The notes: generated by a model from the letters alone, not told the origin. A stretch of 9,955 bases of DNA from CAJWBT01 sp964401855 (GCA_964401855.1 CAYOAF010000261.1:1-9955), one strand, 5' to 3'. Shown: positions 1 through 6,709, counted from the first letter of the stretch. Numbers and translations: made by a program.

Positions 1-933
1 CAGAACTTCCGCCCCGGCACCATCGCCAAGATGGGGTTCTCCTGGGATGTGCTGAACGCCCTCAACCCCCGCATCATCATGTGCAACATCTCGGCCTATG
101 GCCAATACGGCCCCTTCCATGAAAGGGTCGGCCTGGACGTTGTCGGTCAGGCCATGAGCGGCCACATGTCGCTCACCGGTTACCCGGAAACACCCCCGGT
201 GCGCAGCTTCTTCTCTCTGGTGGATCGCACAACCGCGCTGCATGGCGTCATCGGCGTGCTCGCCGCCCTGAACGCGAGGGAGCTTACCGGCGAAGGACAG
301 ACCGTGGACGTCTGTTTGGCCGACTCGGGCTATAGCTGGATGGAAGATACCCTCATCGGCTACCTGGCAAACGGCACCGTGCCCGAGCGCCGCGGCAACC
401 GGGCTCGGGGCGGTCCGGCGAACACCTTCATGGCCAAGGACGGCTATATCCTGATTCTGGCGTCCAACAAGAATGTCTGGGAGCGGCTGTGCCGCCTCCT
501 GAACAAACCGGAATGGCTTGCGAACCCGGAGCTGCGGACCCAGGACGGCCGGCTCAAGCACGTTGTAATGCTGGAGCGGGAGATAGGCGAATGGGTCAGC
601 CAATACACCATGGACGAGGCGGCGGATATTCTCAACAAGGCGGAAATAGCCTGCCAGCCGGTCAACGACATTCGCCGGGCCACTCAGGAGGCCCAACTCT
701 GGGAACGGGGGTTGCTGTGGGAAGCGGAACACCCTTACGACGGTGGCAAGGTCCACGTCCCCGGAATGGCCATAAAGCTCAGCGATAGTGAGCCACCCAA
801 GGGGCCGCTTTCCGGCCCAGGACAGCACACGGAAGAACTCCTCACCGGCGTTCTCAGCTACACAGAGGAGGATGTGGAGCGGCTACATCAGGACGGCGTG
901 GTATACAAACCACAGCCGGGAATTCCCGAATGA
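1..933 (+). CDS. CaiB/BaiF (class III) CoA-transferase, 5' end missing
   Basis: Class III CoA-transferases move coenzyme A between carboxylic acids through an aspartyl-CoA anhydride in the cytosol. The reading frame is open from base 1 and gives 310 residues before the TGA at 931-933. Family members are about 400 residues, so roughly the first 90-100 are outside the window; the ATG at 31 is internal. The fragment opens with QNFRPGT, the family's ENFRPG motif, followed by LNPRIIMCNISAYGQYGP, the usual NPRLI...GxGQxGP stretch. The presumed catalytic Asp is D75 of the fragment in SLVDRTTALHGVIGVLAAL, aligning with Asp169 of formyl-CoA transferase. The C-terminal part holds PVNDI and a GPGQHTEELL stretch, typical of the family. 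It is the only plus-strand gene and converges on the flavoprotein gene. Family assignment is firm; the acid donor and acceptor are unknown. Confidence 0.93.
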   Translation, partial: QNFRPGTIAKMGFSWDVLNALNPRIIMCNISAYGQYGPFHERVGLDVVGQAMSGHMSLTGYPETPPVRSFFSLVDRTTALHGVIGVLAALNARELTGEGQTVDVCLADSGYSWMEDTLIGYLANGTVPERRGNRARGGPANTFMAKDGYILILASNKNVWERLCRLLNKPEWLANPELRTQDGRLKHVVMLEREIGEWVSQYTMDEAADILNKAEIACQPVNDIRRATQEAQLWERGLLWEAEHPYDGGKVHVPGMAIKLSDSEPPKGPLSGPGQHTEELLTGVLSYTEEDVERLHQDGVVYKPQPGIPE

Positions 934-1091
934 GCTGAGGCTACCCCCCCCGGCAGAACTCACGCTACCGCACCGGACATCCTGGGTTTGACCTGATGAC
1001 AATTATCCGCGCTAAGCTGACTGAGGACTGGCGTACCGGCCACTCTGGAAACCGAAAAGCTTGGATCATTCGATCAGGGCGCCCCGGCCGG

Positions 1092-2573
1092 TTACGTCTT
1101 TCTGGAAGCGGCGTTCTCCCCGGCGATACGGCCGAACGCCAGGCATTCGCTGATATTGCCTCCGCCGGCGTAGAGCATGCCGAATATGGACCCAAACTCC
1201 CCGGCTGAATAGAGCCCAGGTATCGGCTCGCCATCCACGTTCAACACCTGGGCTTTTTCGTTACGTTTCGCCCCTCCCTGGGTGTTCATCCCGCCCGGCC
1301 ACATAGGGATGGCGTAGAAGAGCGGCGCGTCGATGGGAGTCAGGTCATCCGCCTCGCGGCCGTAATCGGAATCACGGCCCCGGGCGCAATAGCCGTTGTA
1401 GGTGGAGATCGTCTTGCCCAGGGCGTGTGAATCCATTCCAAGGGCGGCGGCCAGCTCTCGCGCCGTGTCCCCGGCAACAATCCATCCCCGTTCCAACTCC
1501 ACCGAGTTGTCCTGGCTCCAAACGTAGCCCTGCATCGGTCCAGTGATGCCGCTGCTCAGGACGGGCACCGGCCCCGCGCTCAGCCGCTTGTGGTCGAAGA
1601 TCAGGTAGCTGGGAACTCGAGGATAGTCCAGCGTCTGGCAATCGAAAAGGGCGGCTTCGTAGTACAGACCGTGGTTGCTGAACTCCTCACGAGTGAACCT
1701 GCGGCCGTACTTGTCCACCATGATGAACCCGCACGGCTGGTCTATGCGGCTTCGTCCCATCGACATGCTGATCCCCACCGGAATCTCGGGGACCTTGGCC
1801 ACGTACCGGCCGGACACGCTGTTCATGTGCCACAGCTGCGCTCCCACATCCAGGGTCATGCGGACGCCGTCTCCCGTTGACGCCTCACTGCCGGCGAACA
1901 CGGACGGGTAGACCTTCAGAAAGTTGAACTTCATCTCTTCGTCGAATTCAAACCCGCCCAACGTCAGAATCACTCCTCTGGCGGCTCTGATGTTGATCTT
2001 CTGCACCGGGTCTTCCCCGGTGGCCGCCTGCACCCCCAACACCTCGCTTTTCACGTTGGTGAGGAGCTTGAGGGCGCTGGTGGAAAACATCACCTCGATG
2101 CCCCGGCCCTTGACCGCTCCCTCGAAGACCCGCATCATCCCTATTCCGGCATCGGGGAAACGGCAGACCGAGAAGCAATCGGCCCCCGGAAAGTCGTTCT
2201 CCGGCCTCCGGGCTGTCTCCTTTACCGTACCTCCCAGGCCTTCCACCCAGGCTTTGTTGAATAGCGCGGACTCGACGTAAGCGTCAAGCGGCGCATCTTC
2301 CGGCCAGCCAACGGACGGGGAATACAGATGGCTGGTCTCCAGGCGGGACATGGCCCTTAAATATCTCCGGGCCTCATTGCGGTCGCTGAAATTCAGGAAC
2401 CCGCCGGCGCTCATATGGCTGGTGGAGAAGTGTTTGCCCTCCTCCTGTTTTTCGAGGACCAGCGCCTTGACCCCCCTTTCATGGACCGTCAGCGCGGCCG
2501 CTGCCCCGGCGGCGCCATAGCCGACGATCACGACCTCGGTCTCTCTGTCCCATTTGCCATCGATTATGAGCAC
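1092..2573 (-). CDS. FAD-dependent oxidoreductase, fumarate reductase / 3-ketosteroid dehydrogenase superfamily
   Basis: A 493-residue flavoprotein of the FAD_binding_2 type, whose members reduce or introduce C=C bonds next to a carbonyl or carboxylate. An N-terminal Rossmann motif runs VVIVGYGAAGAAAAL (14-28, GxGxxG at 18-23) and ends in an acidic residue at LVLEK (38-42). VILTLGGFEFDEEM (201-214) and GDGVRM (234-239) are typical of the family, and the C-terminal FAD-binding part has PIPGLYSAGEFG (450-461) and FGRIAGENAA (480-489). The GTG start is supported by AAGGAG (2581-2586) 7 nt upstream. In flavocytochrome fumarate reductases the corresponding segments carry a His (HTMGG) and a substrate Arg. 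Here they read NTQGG (430-434) and YAGGGN (468-473), so both substrate-binding residues appear replaced and succinate/fumarate is an unlikely substrate. No signal peptide or heme motif is seen. It lies 62 nt downstream of the CapA-like gene, probably in the same transcript. Confidence 0.9.
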   Translation of the reverse strand: MLIIDGKWDRETEVVIVGYGAAGAAAALTVHERGVKALVLEKQEEGKHFSTSHMSAGGFLNFSDRNEARRYLRAMSRLETSHLYSPSVGWPEDAPLDAYVESALFNKAWVEGLGGTVKETARRPENDFPGADCFSVCRFPDAGIGMMRVFEGAVKGRGIEVMFSTSALKLLTNVKSEVLGVQAATGEDPVQKINIRAARGVILTLGGFEFDEEMKFNFLKVYPSVFAGSEASTGDGVRMTLDVGAQLWHMNSVSGRYVAKVPEIPVGISMSMGRSRIDQPCGFIMVDKYGRRFTREEFSNHGLYYEAALFDCQTLDYPRVPSYLIFDHKRLSAGPVPVLSSGITGPMQGYVWSQDNSVELERGWIVAGDTARELAAALGMDSHALGKTISTYNGYCARGRDSDYGREADDLTPIDAPLFYAIPMWPGGMNTQGGAKRNEKAQVLNVDGEPIPGLYSAGEFGSIFGMLYAGGGNISECLAFGRIAGENAASRKT

Positions 2574-2586
2574 TATCCGACTCCTT
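2574..2586 (-). promoter_or_regulatory. Shine-Dalgarno site deciding the GTG start of the flavoprotein
   Basis: On the minus strand AAGGAG (2581-2586) is followed by seven bases and GTG at 2573. The open frame has no ATG nearby that would keep the FAD-binding motif, so this site fixes a GTG start. Confidence 0.75.
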
Positions 2587-2635
2587 GCGCCGCGGCCTCT
2601 GCCGGGCCGGGCCCGAGGTCGCCCTGATTCCCGGG

Positions 2636-3991
2636 CTAGCTAACGGTGATGACGCCCATTCCGTCCGCGATCTCAATGGTGGTGCCGAAGGGTTTGGACA
2701 TGCGCTGGAACCGCTCCAGTATCTCCTGGGCCACCTCGCCCTGGGCCATGACCGGCCTCCCGCGCTGGCCCATGGGCAGCCCCATCCCCAAGTCGATGGG
2801 ATGCAGCTCGACCGTCTTGAGCTGCCCGGCTTCCCAATTCGCCAGGGCCACGATGCTCTGCCAGTACACGGCCCCAACGTCCTGACCCCTGGTTTGGTTG
2901 CCGCTTCTGGCGTCATAGTAGTCCGCCGGGGTAGCCTCCCACCAGTCCAGGCCGTACCTGGTGTAGGCGTCGGAGGGTTGGAGCAGCACGGTGTCGTTCT
3001 GAAGGATGAAGTCGCCGATGCTGTAGAAGATGGGTTTGCCGTTATAGATCTCGATGCCCTTGTCCCGGTGGGGGCCGTGGCCGATGAAGACGTCGGCGCC
3101 GGCGTCGATGACGGCATGGGCCAGCTCGATCAGGTGGTCGGCAGGTTCTTCCGAGGAGGCGCCATGGTAGCCGCAGTGGAAGCTGAACATGACCCAGTCC
3201 GCCATGCGGCGGGCGTCTCTGACATACTTGAGGTTTTGCTTGAGGTCTTCCTGGTCCAGCATGGTGGTCTGGCCAAAGCCGTCGCCCACACGGAACAGGG
3301 GAGGTGCGATCCGCCGGCTGGCCCCGAACCGGAAGAACTCGTCGGTATCGGCCCACTTCTCTTGAGGCCACCTTCCCTGGCGGCGAGCGATCTTGCCCCG
3401 CTCCCAGCCCAGCGCCTCGCTGATGCGCTTGAGGTCGTTCATCGAGGCCTGGTCGATGGTGTAGGACTCTTCCACGTGAATGAAGTTGACGCCGGGCTTG
3501 CCCTTCATGTCAGGGCGCTGGTTTACCGCCTCGCCGCCGGGCACTTGAAGGTGGTCGCACGCCGCCAGGAGGGCAACCCGACCCTTGGGGGTGGCCACGT
3601 AGGCGGGGGCCCGGGCCCGGGCCAGGTTGGCGCCGGTGCCCGCGTGGGGCAATCCGTAGTCGTCGAAATTCTCGATGTTGACCAACACCCCGGTCTCGCC
3701 ATAGTCGTAGGCGTGGTTCATGGCGCAGGCGGCGATGTCTATTCCCGCCCATTGCAACTCGCCGATCATGTCCGGCTCGGCCCGCATCCAGGTGCCGGGG
3801 TGCTCTATCCCCGGACAGCCTTCATAGTCGTGGAACAGCATCTCGGCGTTGGTGAAGCTGACATCGGCGTCGCGAAGCATGTCGACGATCTTCAAGAAGC
3901 CTTCCTCGGTGAACGGGGAAAGACTCCTTGTAATGAGGGATTCCCCAGTGAGCGCCATGGTGATGTCGTTGCTTTGCGAATCGTAGAGCAT
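2636..3991 (-). CDS. CapA family protein (poly-gamma-glutamate capsule biosynthesis / metallophosphatase-like)
   Basis: A 451-residue protein of the PGA_cap family, which has a calcineurin-like fold; the family name comes from CapA/PgsA of poly-gamma-glutamate capsule synthesis, but many members have unknown roles. Visible motifs are an N-terminal strand MALTGES (12-18), SFTNAEM (45-51, the family's 'NLE' site), NHAYDYG (92-98, NHxxDxG), MFSFHCGYHG (268-277, in place of HWGxE) and GHGPHRDKGIEIYNGKP followed by IFYSIGDF (304-328), the family's GxHPH and YSLGNF signature. The frame is open 116 codons further upstream, but that stretch has no family similarity and overlaps a promoter. The ATG at 3991, preceded by AGGAGG (3996-4001), is the start. 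No signal peptide or membrane anchor is seen, unlike classical surface CapA/PgsA proteins, so it is probably cytosolic. It is the first gene of a unit with the flavoprotein 62 nt downstream. A capsule role is doubtful because no other capsule genes are present. Confidence 0.9.
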   Translation of the reverse strand: MLYDSQSNDITMALTGESLITRSLSPFTEEGFLKIVDMLRDADVSFTNAEMLFHDYEGCPGIEHPGTWMRAEPDMIGELQWAGIDIAACAMNHAYDYGETGVLVNIENFDDYGLPHAGTGANLARARAPAYVATPKGRVALLAACDHLQVPGGEAVNQRPDMKGKPGVNFIHVEESYTIDQASMNDLKRISEALGWERGKIARRQGRWPQEKWADTDEFFRFGASRRIAPPLFRVGDGFGQTTMLDQEDLKQNLKYVRDARRMADWVMFSFHCGYHGASSEEPADHLIELAHAVIDAGADVFIGHGPHRDKGIEIYNGKPIFYSIGDFILQNDTVLLQPSDAYTRYGLDWWEATPADYYDARSGNQTRGQDVGAVYWQSIVALANWEAGQLKTVELHPIDLGMGLPMGQRGRPVMAQGEVAQEILERFQRMSKPFGTTIEIADGMGVITVS

Positions 3992-4001
3992 GGTTCCTCC
4001 T
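3992..4001 (-). promoter_or_regulatory. Shine-Dalgarno site deciding the CapA-like start
   Basis: On the minus strand AGGAGG (3996-4001) is followed by AACC and ATG at 3989-3991. The 4-nt spacing is short but the site matches the anti-Shine-Dalgarno sequence fully. It selects this internal ATG over one 116 codons upstream. Confidence 0.75.
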
Positions 4002-4121
4002 CTCGGTTCGTGGCGCCGCGATGCCGGTGGCGTAGCGGTGCCCGGCACGCCGTATTGGCCCATGCAGCCCAGCGAATTCGTATTACTCAGGCGGTCAACA
4101 GAAATATTTTCAACACCGACA

Positions 4122-4150
4122 GTTATAGGCAAGTCCCAAGCTGTTGTCAA
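4122..4150 (-). promoter_or_regulatory. Sigma70-type promoter for the CapA-like/flavoprotein unit
   Basis: On the minus strand TTGACA (4145-4150) is followed by 17 bases and TATAAC (4122-4127). This matches the housekeeping consensus at 11 of 12 positions with the ideal spacing. Transcription would start near 4115, leaving an untranslated leader of about 124 nt before the CapA-like ATG at 3991. It lies in non-coding DNA, points toward the gene pair and sits just downstream of a strong hairpin that could insulate it from the CoA-transferase transcript. Confidence 0.7.
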
Positions 4151-4167
4151 CGCCGCCGGTCTGAACC

Positions 4168-4195
4168 GGGGCGGCCAGCTTCGGCTGGCCGCCCC
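4168..4195. repeat. Perfect 12-bp inverted repeat with 4-nt loop (possible terminator or insulator)
   Basis: GGGGCGGCCAGC (4168-4179), loop TTCG (4180-4183), then the exact reverse complement (4184-4195). The RNA stem would be almost all G-C. Neither strand has a T tract after it, so it is not a canonical Rho-independent terminator, although such U-less hairpins can stop or protect transcripts. It lies about 190 nt downstream of the CoA-transferase stop and about 18 nt upstream of the -35 box of the CapA promoter. The cUUCGg hyperstable tetraloop forms only in a plus-strand transcript; the minus-strand RNA has a CGAA loop. Confidence 0.8.
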
Positions 4196-4255
4196 ATTGG
4201 GTGATAGGACCAGGGCATGGCAAAGCCGGAGCGGAGGGGACTGCTGCAGGAAGAA

Positions 4256-4275
4256 CACGAGGAGGCACGAGGAGG
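4256..4275. repeat. Perfect tandem duplication of a 10-mer
   Basis: CACGAGGAGG occurs twice back to back (4256-4265 and 4266-4275). Each copy contains a Shine-Dalgarno-like GAGGAGG on the plus strand, but no start codon or credible plus-strand frame follows. The pattern resembles short CACGAAGG-type intergenic repeats that I recall from environmental bacteria; function unknown. Confidence 0.6.
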
Positions 4276-4359
4276 AATACTTCAAAGCTGCCGACAGGTA
4301 TCGCGACGCTGAAACACGCCCAGCGGGCGCGCTCAGCACCTGGTCTCGATTGCCTGTAC

Positions 4360-4380
4360 CCGGGCCTTACCCGAGCCCGG
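4360..4380 (-). terminator. Weak hairpin directly after the CoA-transferase stop codon
   Basis: A 6-bp G-C stem, CCGGGC (4360-4365) with GCCCGG (4375-4380), and a 9-nt loop begins 3 nt past the stop of the minus-strand CoA-transferase. There is no T tract after it. Position suggests a terminator or 3' end stabiliser, but six base pairs in GC-rich DNA are weak evidence. Confidence 0.25.
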
Positions 4381-4382
4381 TG

Positions 4383-5591
4383 TTAAATGACCTTTTCTTC
4401 CTTGAGCCGGGCCAGGTCCTCTTCACTGTAGCCAAAGAACTCGTTGTACACTTCGGCGTTGTGCTCTCCCAAGAGGGGTGAGGTGGTGACATCGGCGGGC
4501 GAGTCGGAGAGCTTGATGGGGTTGCCAGGCAGGTCGAGGGTCCCCCTCTTCTGGTGCTCCACCGGGGTGATCATCCCTCGCTGGCGGAGGTGCTCGTCCT
4601 TGTGCAGGTCCACCGCGTTGAGGGTGGCCCCCGCGGGAACGCCGGCCTCCCCCAACAGTTTCATCACCTCGAACTTGTCGCGCTGGCTGGTCCAGGCTTC
4701 AATCATCCCGTTCACTTCGTCGGCGTGGTCGACGCGCCACAGGGGATCGGAGTAGTTGGGGTCGTCCAGCAGGTCCTTCCGGCCGATGACCCCCAGCAGG
4801 GCGTCCCACATGCGGGGCCGTACCGGCTGAGTGTAGATGTAGCAGTAGTCGTCCGGGCCGCCCGGCTTGCATTTGTAGATGTCGCCGGGTACTCCGCCGC
4901 CAACCACCGTGTTGCCCGGCCGTCCAATGGGCTCACCCGTCTCGTAGTAGCTGCGCAGCCGGGGGCGGCAGAAGTTCACGATGCAGTCCTGCATGGCGAC
5001 CTCCACCACCTGGCCCTTACCCGACTGCTGCCGCTGCCACAGGGCCCCCAGTATGCCGATGGCGGCGTGGAGGCCGGTGCCCGTGTCGCCGATTGTCGGG
5101 CCGGGTTTGAGGGGAGGGCTGCCAGGGAAACCGGTCATGGTCATGGCTCCGCCCATCGCCTGGGCAATCATGTCGAACGCCTTGTAGTCGCTGTAGGGCC
5201 CGTAGCTGCCGAACCCCTTGATACGGGCCATGATGATCTTGGGGTTGACCTCACTGAGCACGTCGTAGCCCAGCCCCAGCCTTTCCATGGCGCCCGGGGC
5301 CATGTTCTCGGCCACGATGTCCGCCTGCCGTACCATGTCCAGGAACATGGTCTTGCCGGTCTCGCTCCTGAGGTTGAGGGTCACGCTGCGCTTGTTCAGG
5401 TTCAGTACGATGAAATAGTAGCTGTCAACTCCGGGCACGTCAGTCCGGCTGCGCCGGCCCGGGTCGCCTTGGTTGGGCTCCTCCACCTTGATGACGTCGG
5501 CCCCGAGAAAGGCCAACGCCTCGGTGCAAGAGGTGCCGGCTTCAAACTGAGTTAGGTCGATGATCTTTATCCCTTCGAGCGCTTTGGCCAC
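4383..5591 (-). CDS. CaiB/BaiF (class III) CoA-transferase, complete
   Basis: A complete 402-residue class III CoA-transferase, the usual length for the family. The N-terminal stretch has LEGIKIIDLTQFEAG (5-19) and ALAFLGADVIKVEEPNQGD (25-43), the family's LxxLGADVIKVExPxxGD. It continues with LNLNKRSVTLNL (63-74), AENMAPGAMERLGL (94-107, the ENFxPG motif with M for F) and GFGSYGPY (126-133). The presumed nucleophile is D169 in PTIGDTGTGLHAAIGI, and GVPAG (317-321) matches a common C-terminal motif. The frame is open 48 codons further upstream, but that part is low-complexity and runs into an inverted repeat. The GTG at 5591, with GGGGAGG (5599-5605) seven bases before it, is the start. It is only loosely similar to the partial CoA-transferase at the left edge, so it is a paralogue rather than a recent duplicate. 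Substrates cannot be told. Confidence 0.95.
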   Translation of the reverse strand: MAKALEGIKIIDLTQFEAGTSCTEALAFLGADVIKVEEPNQGDPGRRSRTDVPGVDSYYFIVLNLNKRSVTLNLRSETGKTMFLDMVRQADIVAENMAPGAMERLGLGYDVLSEVNPKIIMARIKGFGSYGPYSDYKAFDMIAQAMGGAMTMTGFPGSPPLKPGPTIGDTGTGLHAAIGILGALWQRQQSGKGQVVEVAMQDCIVNFCRPRLRSYYETGEPIGRPGNTVVGGGVPGDIYKCKPGGPDDYCYIYTQPVRPRMWDALLGVIGRKDLLDDPNYSDPLWRVDHADEVNGMIEAWTSQRDKFEVMKLLGEAGVPAGATLNAVDLHKDEHLRQRGMITPVEHQKRGTLDLPGNPIKLSDSPADVTTSPLLGEHNAEVYNEFFGYSEEDLARLKEEKVI

Positions 5592-5605
5592 TTTGGGACC
5601 TCCCC
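5592..5605 (-). promoter_or_regulatory. Shine-Dalgarno site deciding a GTG start of the CoA-transferase
   Basis: GGGGAGG on the minus strand (5599-5605) sits seven bases before GTG at 5589-5591. It trims 48 codons from the open frame and places the start immediately before the conserved LEGIKIIDL segment. Confidence 0.75.
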
Positions 5606-5718
5606 TATCTTGTGCTGGGCAGCCTTTTCGCCTACAGGTTAGCACACATGGCCCGCCGGCGCACGCACGCTGGAAATCGAAAGGGGGTGGAGGAAATTGG
5701 GGAGGCCACTTCTGGTGA

Positions 5719-5779
5719 TTCGACAGGCTCACCACGAACGGGGGAAGGCCTCTTTCCCGTTCATCCTGAGCCTGTCAAA
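5719..5779. repeat. Imperfect inverted repeat, dispersed (REP-like) intergenic element
   Basis: The left arm (5719-5742, starting TTCGACAGGCTCA and ending GAACGGG) pairs with the right arm (5756-5779, CCCGTTCATCC and onward) at 20 of 24 positions around a 13-nt spacer. The arms share TGAGCCTGTC and CCGTTC, words I recall from a dispersed intergenic repeat in many Chloroflexota and some Proteobacteria; its translations yield spurious 'HPEPVKG' and 'VSLSNH' peptides, both found in spurious frames here. It lies in the 289-base gap between the iron-sulfur gene and the CoA-transferase gene, roughly 100-160 nt past the stop of the former, and could act as a transcript end or barrier. Confidence 0.8.
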
Positions 5780-5880
5780 GGACGGCGAACCTGGCCCCGG
5801 GGGATTTTGAAATGACCTCTAGTACTCAGCCAACTTGGTCTTGGCAGAATGACATTGGTCACTTCTACCTGGGCAGGCGC

Positions 5881-6627
5881 TTAGTCGCCGACAGGGCAGA
5901 CGCTCAGGCAGGTGGAAGCGCAGCCGTAATTGGAACACTTGAACACGTTCTTCCAGTACCTGCCGTCAATGGCCTTGCTGGGGCAGCGCTTCACGCACTC
6001 CAGGCACGTCTTGCAGCCGGGATAGAGTTTTTCAGCCATGGGTTCGCCGGCCAGCAGTTCGAGGTCGGTGATGATCGCCGTGACGGTGAATCGGGGTCCA
6101 TGCTGAGGAGTGATGATGGCGCAGTTCATGCCGAGCTGGCCCATTCCGGCGGCGTACATGGCCGGCATGAAGTAAAAGGGGGCCGTCTTGAAGCGGGGCT
6201 CGGTCTGGACATGGGGAAAATAGAAGGTTCGATGGCCGTCCCGGCGCAGCCTGCGCGCCAACTTGTAGGCGATCAAGGCGACCTCATGGGACAGCATCGC
6301 GTACTCAGGGCCCAGGTAGTACCGTTCGGCGCCGGCAGGAGGCCGCTGAGCAGCCTGGGCATCCAAGGCAGCAATATCGGACCCCTTGCGGTGGATCTCT
6401 GCGAGCCAGGGCTTGGCCACCGTGTCCATGATCTCGCGGCTGAAGGGCAAGCCCACGATGATCACCGATTTGGCCCCATCCACAAATTTGCTGGGGGGTG
6501 GCTTCTTGGGGAAAAGCTCCTGGTACTTGTCCGCCGAAGCGACGCCGTATATCTCCGCTCCCAGGTACCGAGCATACTCTTCGACTTCGGTCCCTACATC
6601 CAGGCGAACGTCGATGGTGTCTACCAT
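5881..6627 (-). CDS. Short 2x[4Fe-4S] protein related to epoxyqueuosine reductase (QueG) / reductive dehalogenase
   Basis: A 248-residue protein whose middle, AGMGQLGMN (160-168) then ITPQHGPRFTVTAIITDLEL (172-191), matches the family segment AGLGxxGxxxxLItPxFGpr...aiLTDLpL shared by QueG and reductive dehalogenases. Two Cys clusters follow: C205-x2-C208-x2-C211-x3-C215-P, a standard [4Fe-4S] motif, and C231-x4-C236-x3-C240-x3-C244-P, which ends only four residues before the stop. In QueG and RdhA this module goes with corrinoid binding; whether this protein binds a corrinoid cannot be told. It is much shorter than QueG (about 380) or RdhA (about 450-500) and has no Tat signal or membrane anchor, so it is probably cytosolic and not a respiratory dehalogenase. 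The ATG at 6627 has AGGAGG (6634-6639) six bases before it. It follows the molybdenum hydroxylase genes after 82 nt and may share their transcript or use its own -10 box. Confidence 0.85.
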   Translation of the reverse strand: MVDTIDVRLDVGTEVEEYARYLGAEIYGVASADKYQELFPKKPPPSKFVDGAKSVIIVGLPFSREIMDTVAKPWLAEIHRKGSDIAALDAQAAQRPPAGAERYYLGPEYAMLSHEVALIAYKLARRLRRDGHRTFYFPHVQTEPRFKTAPFYFMPAMYAAGMGQLGMNCAIITPQHGPRFTVTAIITDLELLAGEPMAEKLYPGCKTCLECVKRCPSKAIDGRYWKNVFKCSNYGCASTCLSVCPVGD

Positions 6628-6656
6628 AGTATTCCTCCTCAGACTACCTCACCGCA

Positions 6657-6662
6657 ATTATA
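6657..6662 (-). promoter_or_regulatory. Candidate -10 box for the iron-sulfur gene
   Basis: TATAAT on the minus strand (6657-6662), within the AT-rich CTATAGTATAAT, lies about 30 nt upstream of the ATG. No convincing -35 hexamer occurs 15-19 bases further upstream, so this rests on the -10 alone and on its position in an 82-nt gap. Confidence 0.3.
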
Positions 6663-6709
6663 CTATAGGGGGCCAACGACACGATCCCTCTTCAGACCAG
6701 GCGCATCCC

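Larger units (their letters stand above)
3992..4382. other. 391-base intergenic region between the CapA-like and CoA-transferase genes
   Basis: No credible gene is seen here on either strand. Reading in the direction of the flanking minus-strand genes, it holds a weak hairpin right after the CoA-transferase stop, a tandem 10-mer (4256-4275), a perfect 12-bp hairpin (4168-4195), a near-consensus promoter (4122-4150), and then about 120 bases of presumed untranslated leader before the CapA-like ATG. The part around 4080-4130 is visibly more AT-rich than the rest of the window. Confidence 0.7.

Noticed and set aside
934..1091. Possible bidirectional terminator between the convergent genes
   Set aside because: Only short palindromes (such as CCGGCCGG and GATC pairs) and a C-run are visible; no stem of useful length with a T tract.
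2585..4204. 539-codon plus-strand open frame opposite the CapA-like gene
   Set aside because: It is antisense to a gene with clear CapA motifs, has biased Gly/Val/Ala/Asp-rich composition and no recognisable domain. Long antisense frames are expected in GC-rich coding DNA.
3992..4339. 116-codon N-terminal extension of the CapA-like gene
   Set aside because: It contains the promoter and the perfect hairpin, lacks family similarity, and a strong Shine-Dalgarno site marks the ATG at 3991.
4554..5555. 333-codon plus-strand open frame opposite the second CoA-transferase
   Set aside because: It lies fully within a confidently identified gene on the other strand and has no family motifs.
5640..5665. 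Possible extended -10 (TGTGCTAACCT on the minus strand) for the second CoA-transferase
   Set aside because: The hexamer TAACCT is a poor match and there is no -35 box at a suitable distance.
5592..5735. 48-codon N-terminal extension of the second CoA-transferase
   Set aside because: It begins inside the dispersed inverted repeat (the 'MVSLSNH' peptide) and is Pro-rich, whereas GTG at 5591 has a good ribosome binding site.
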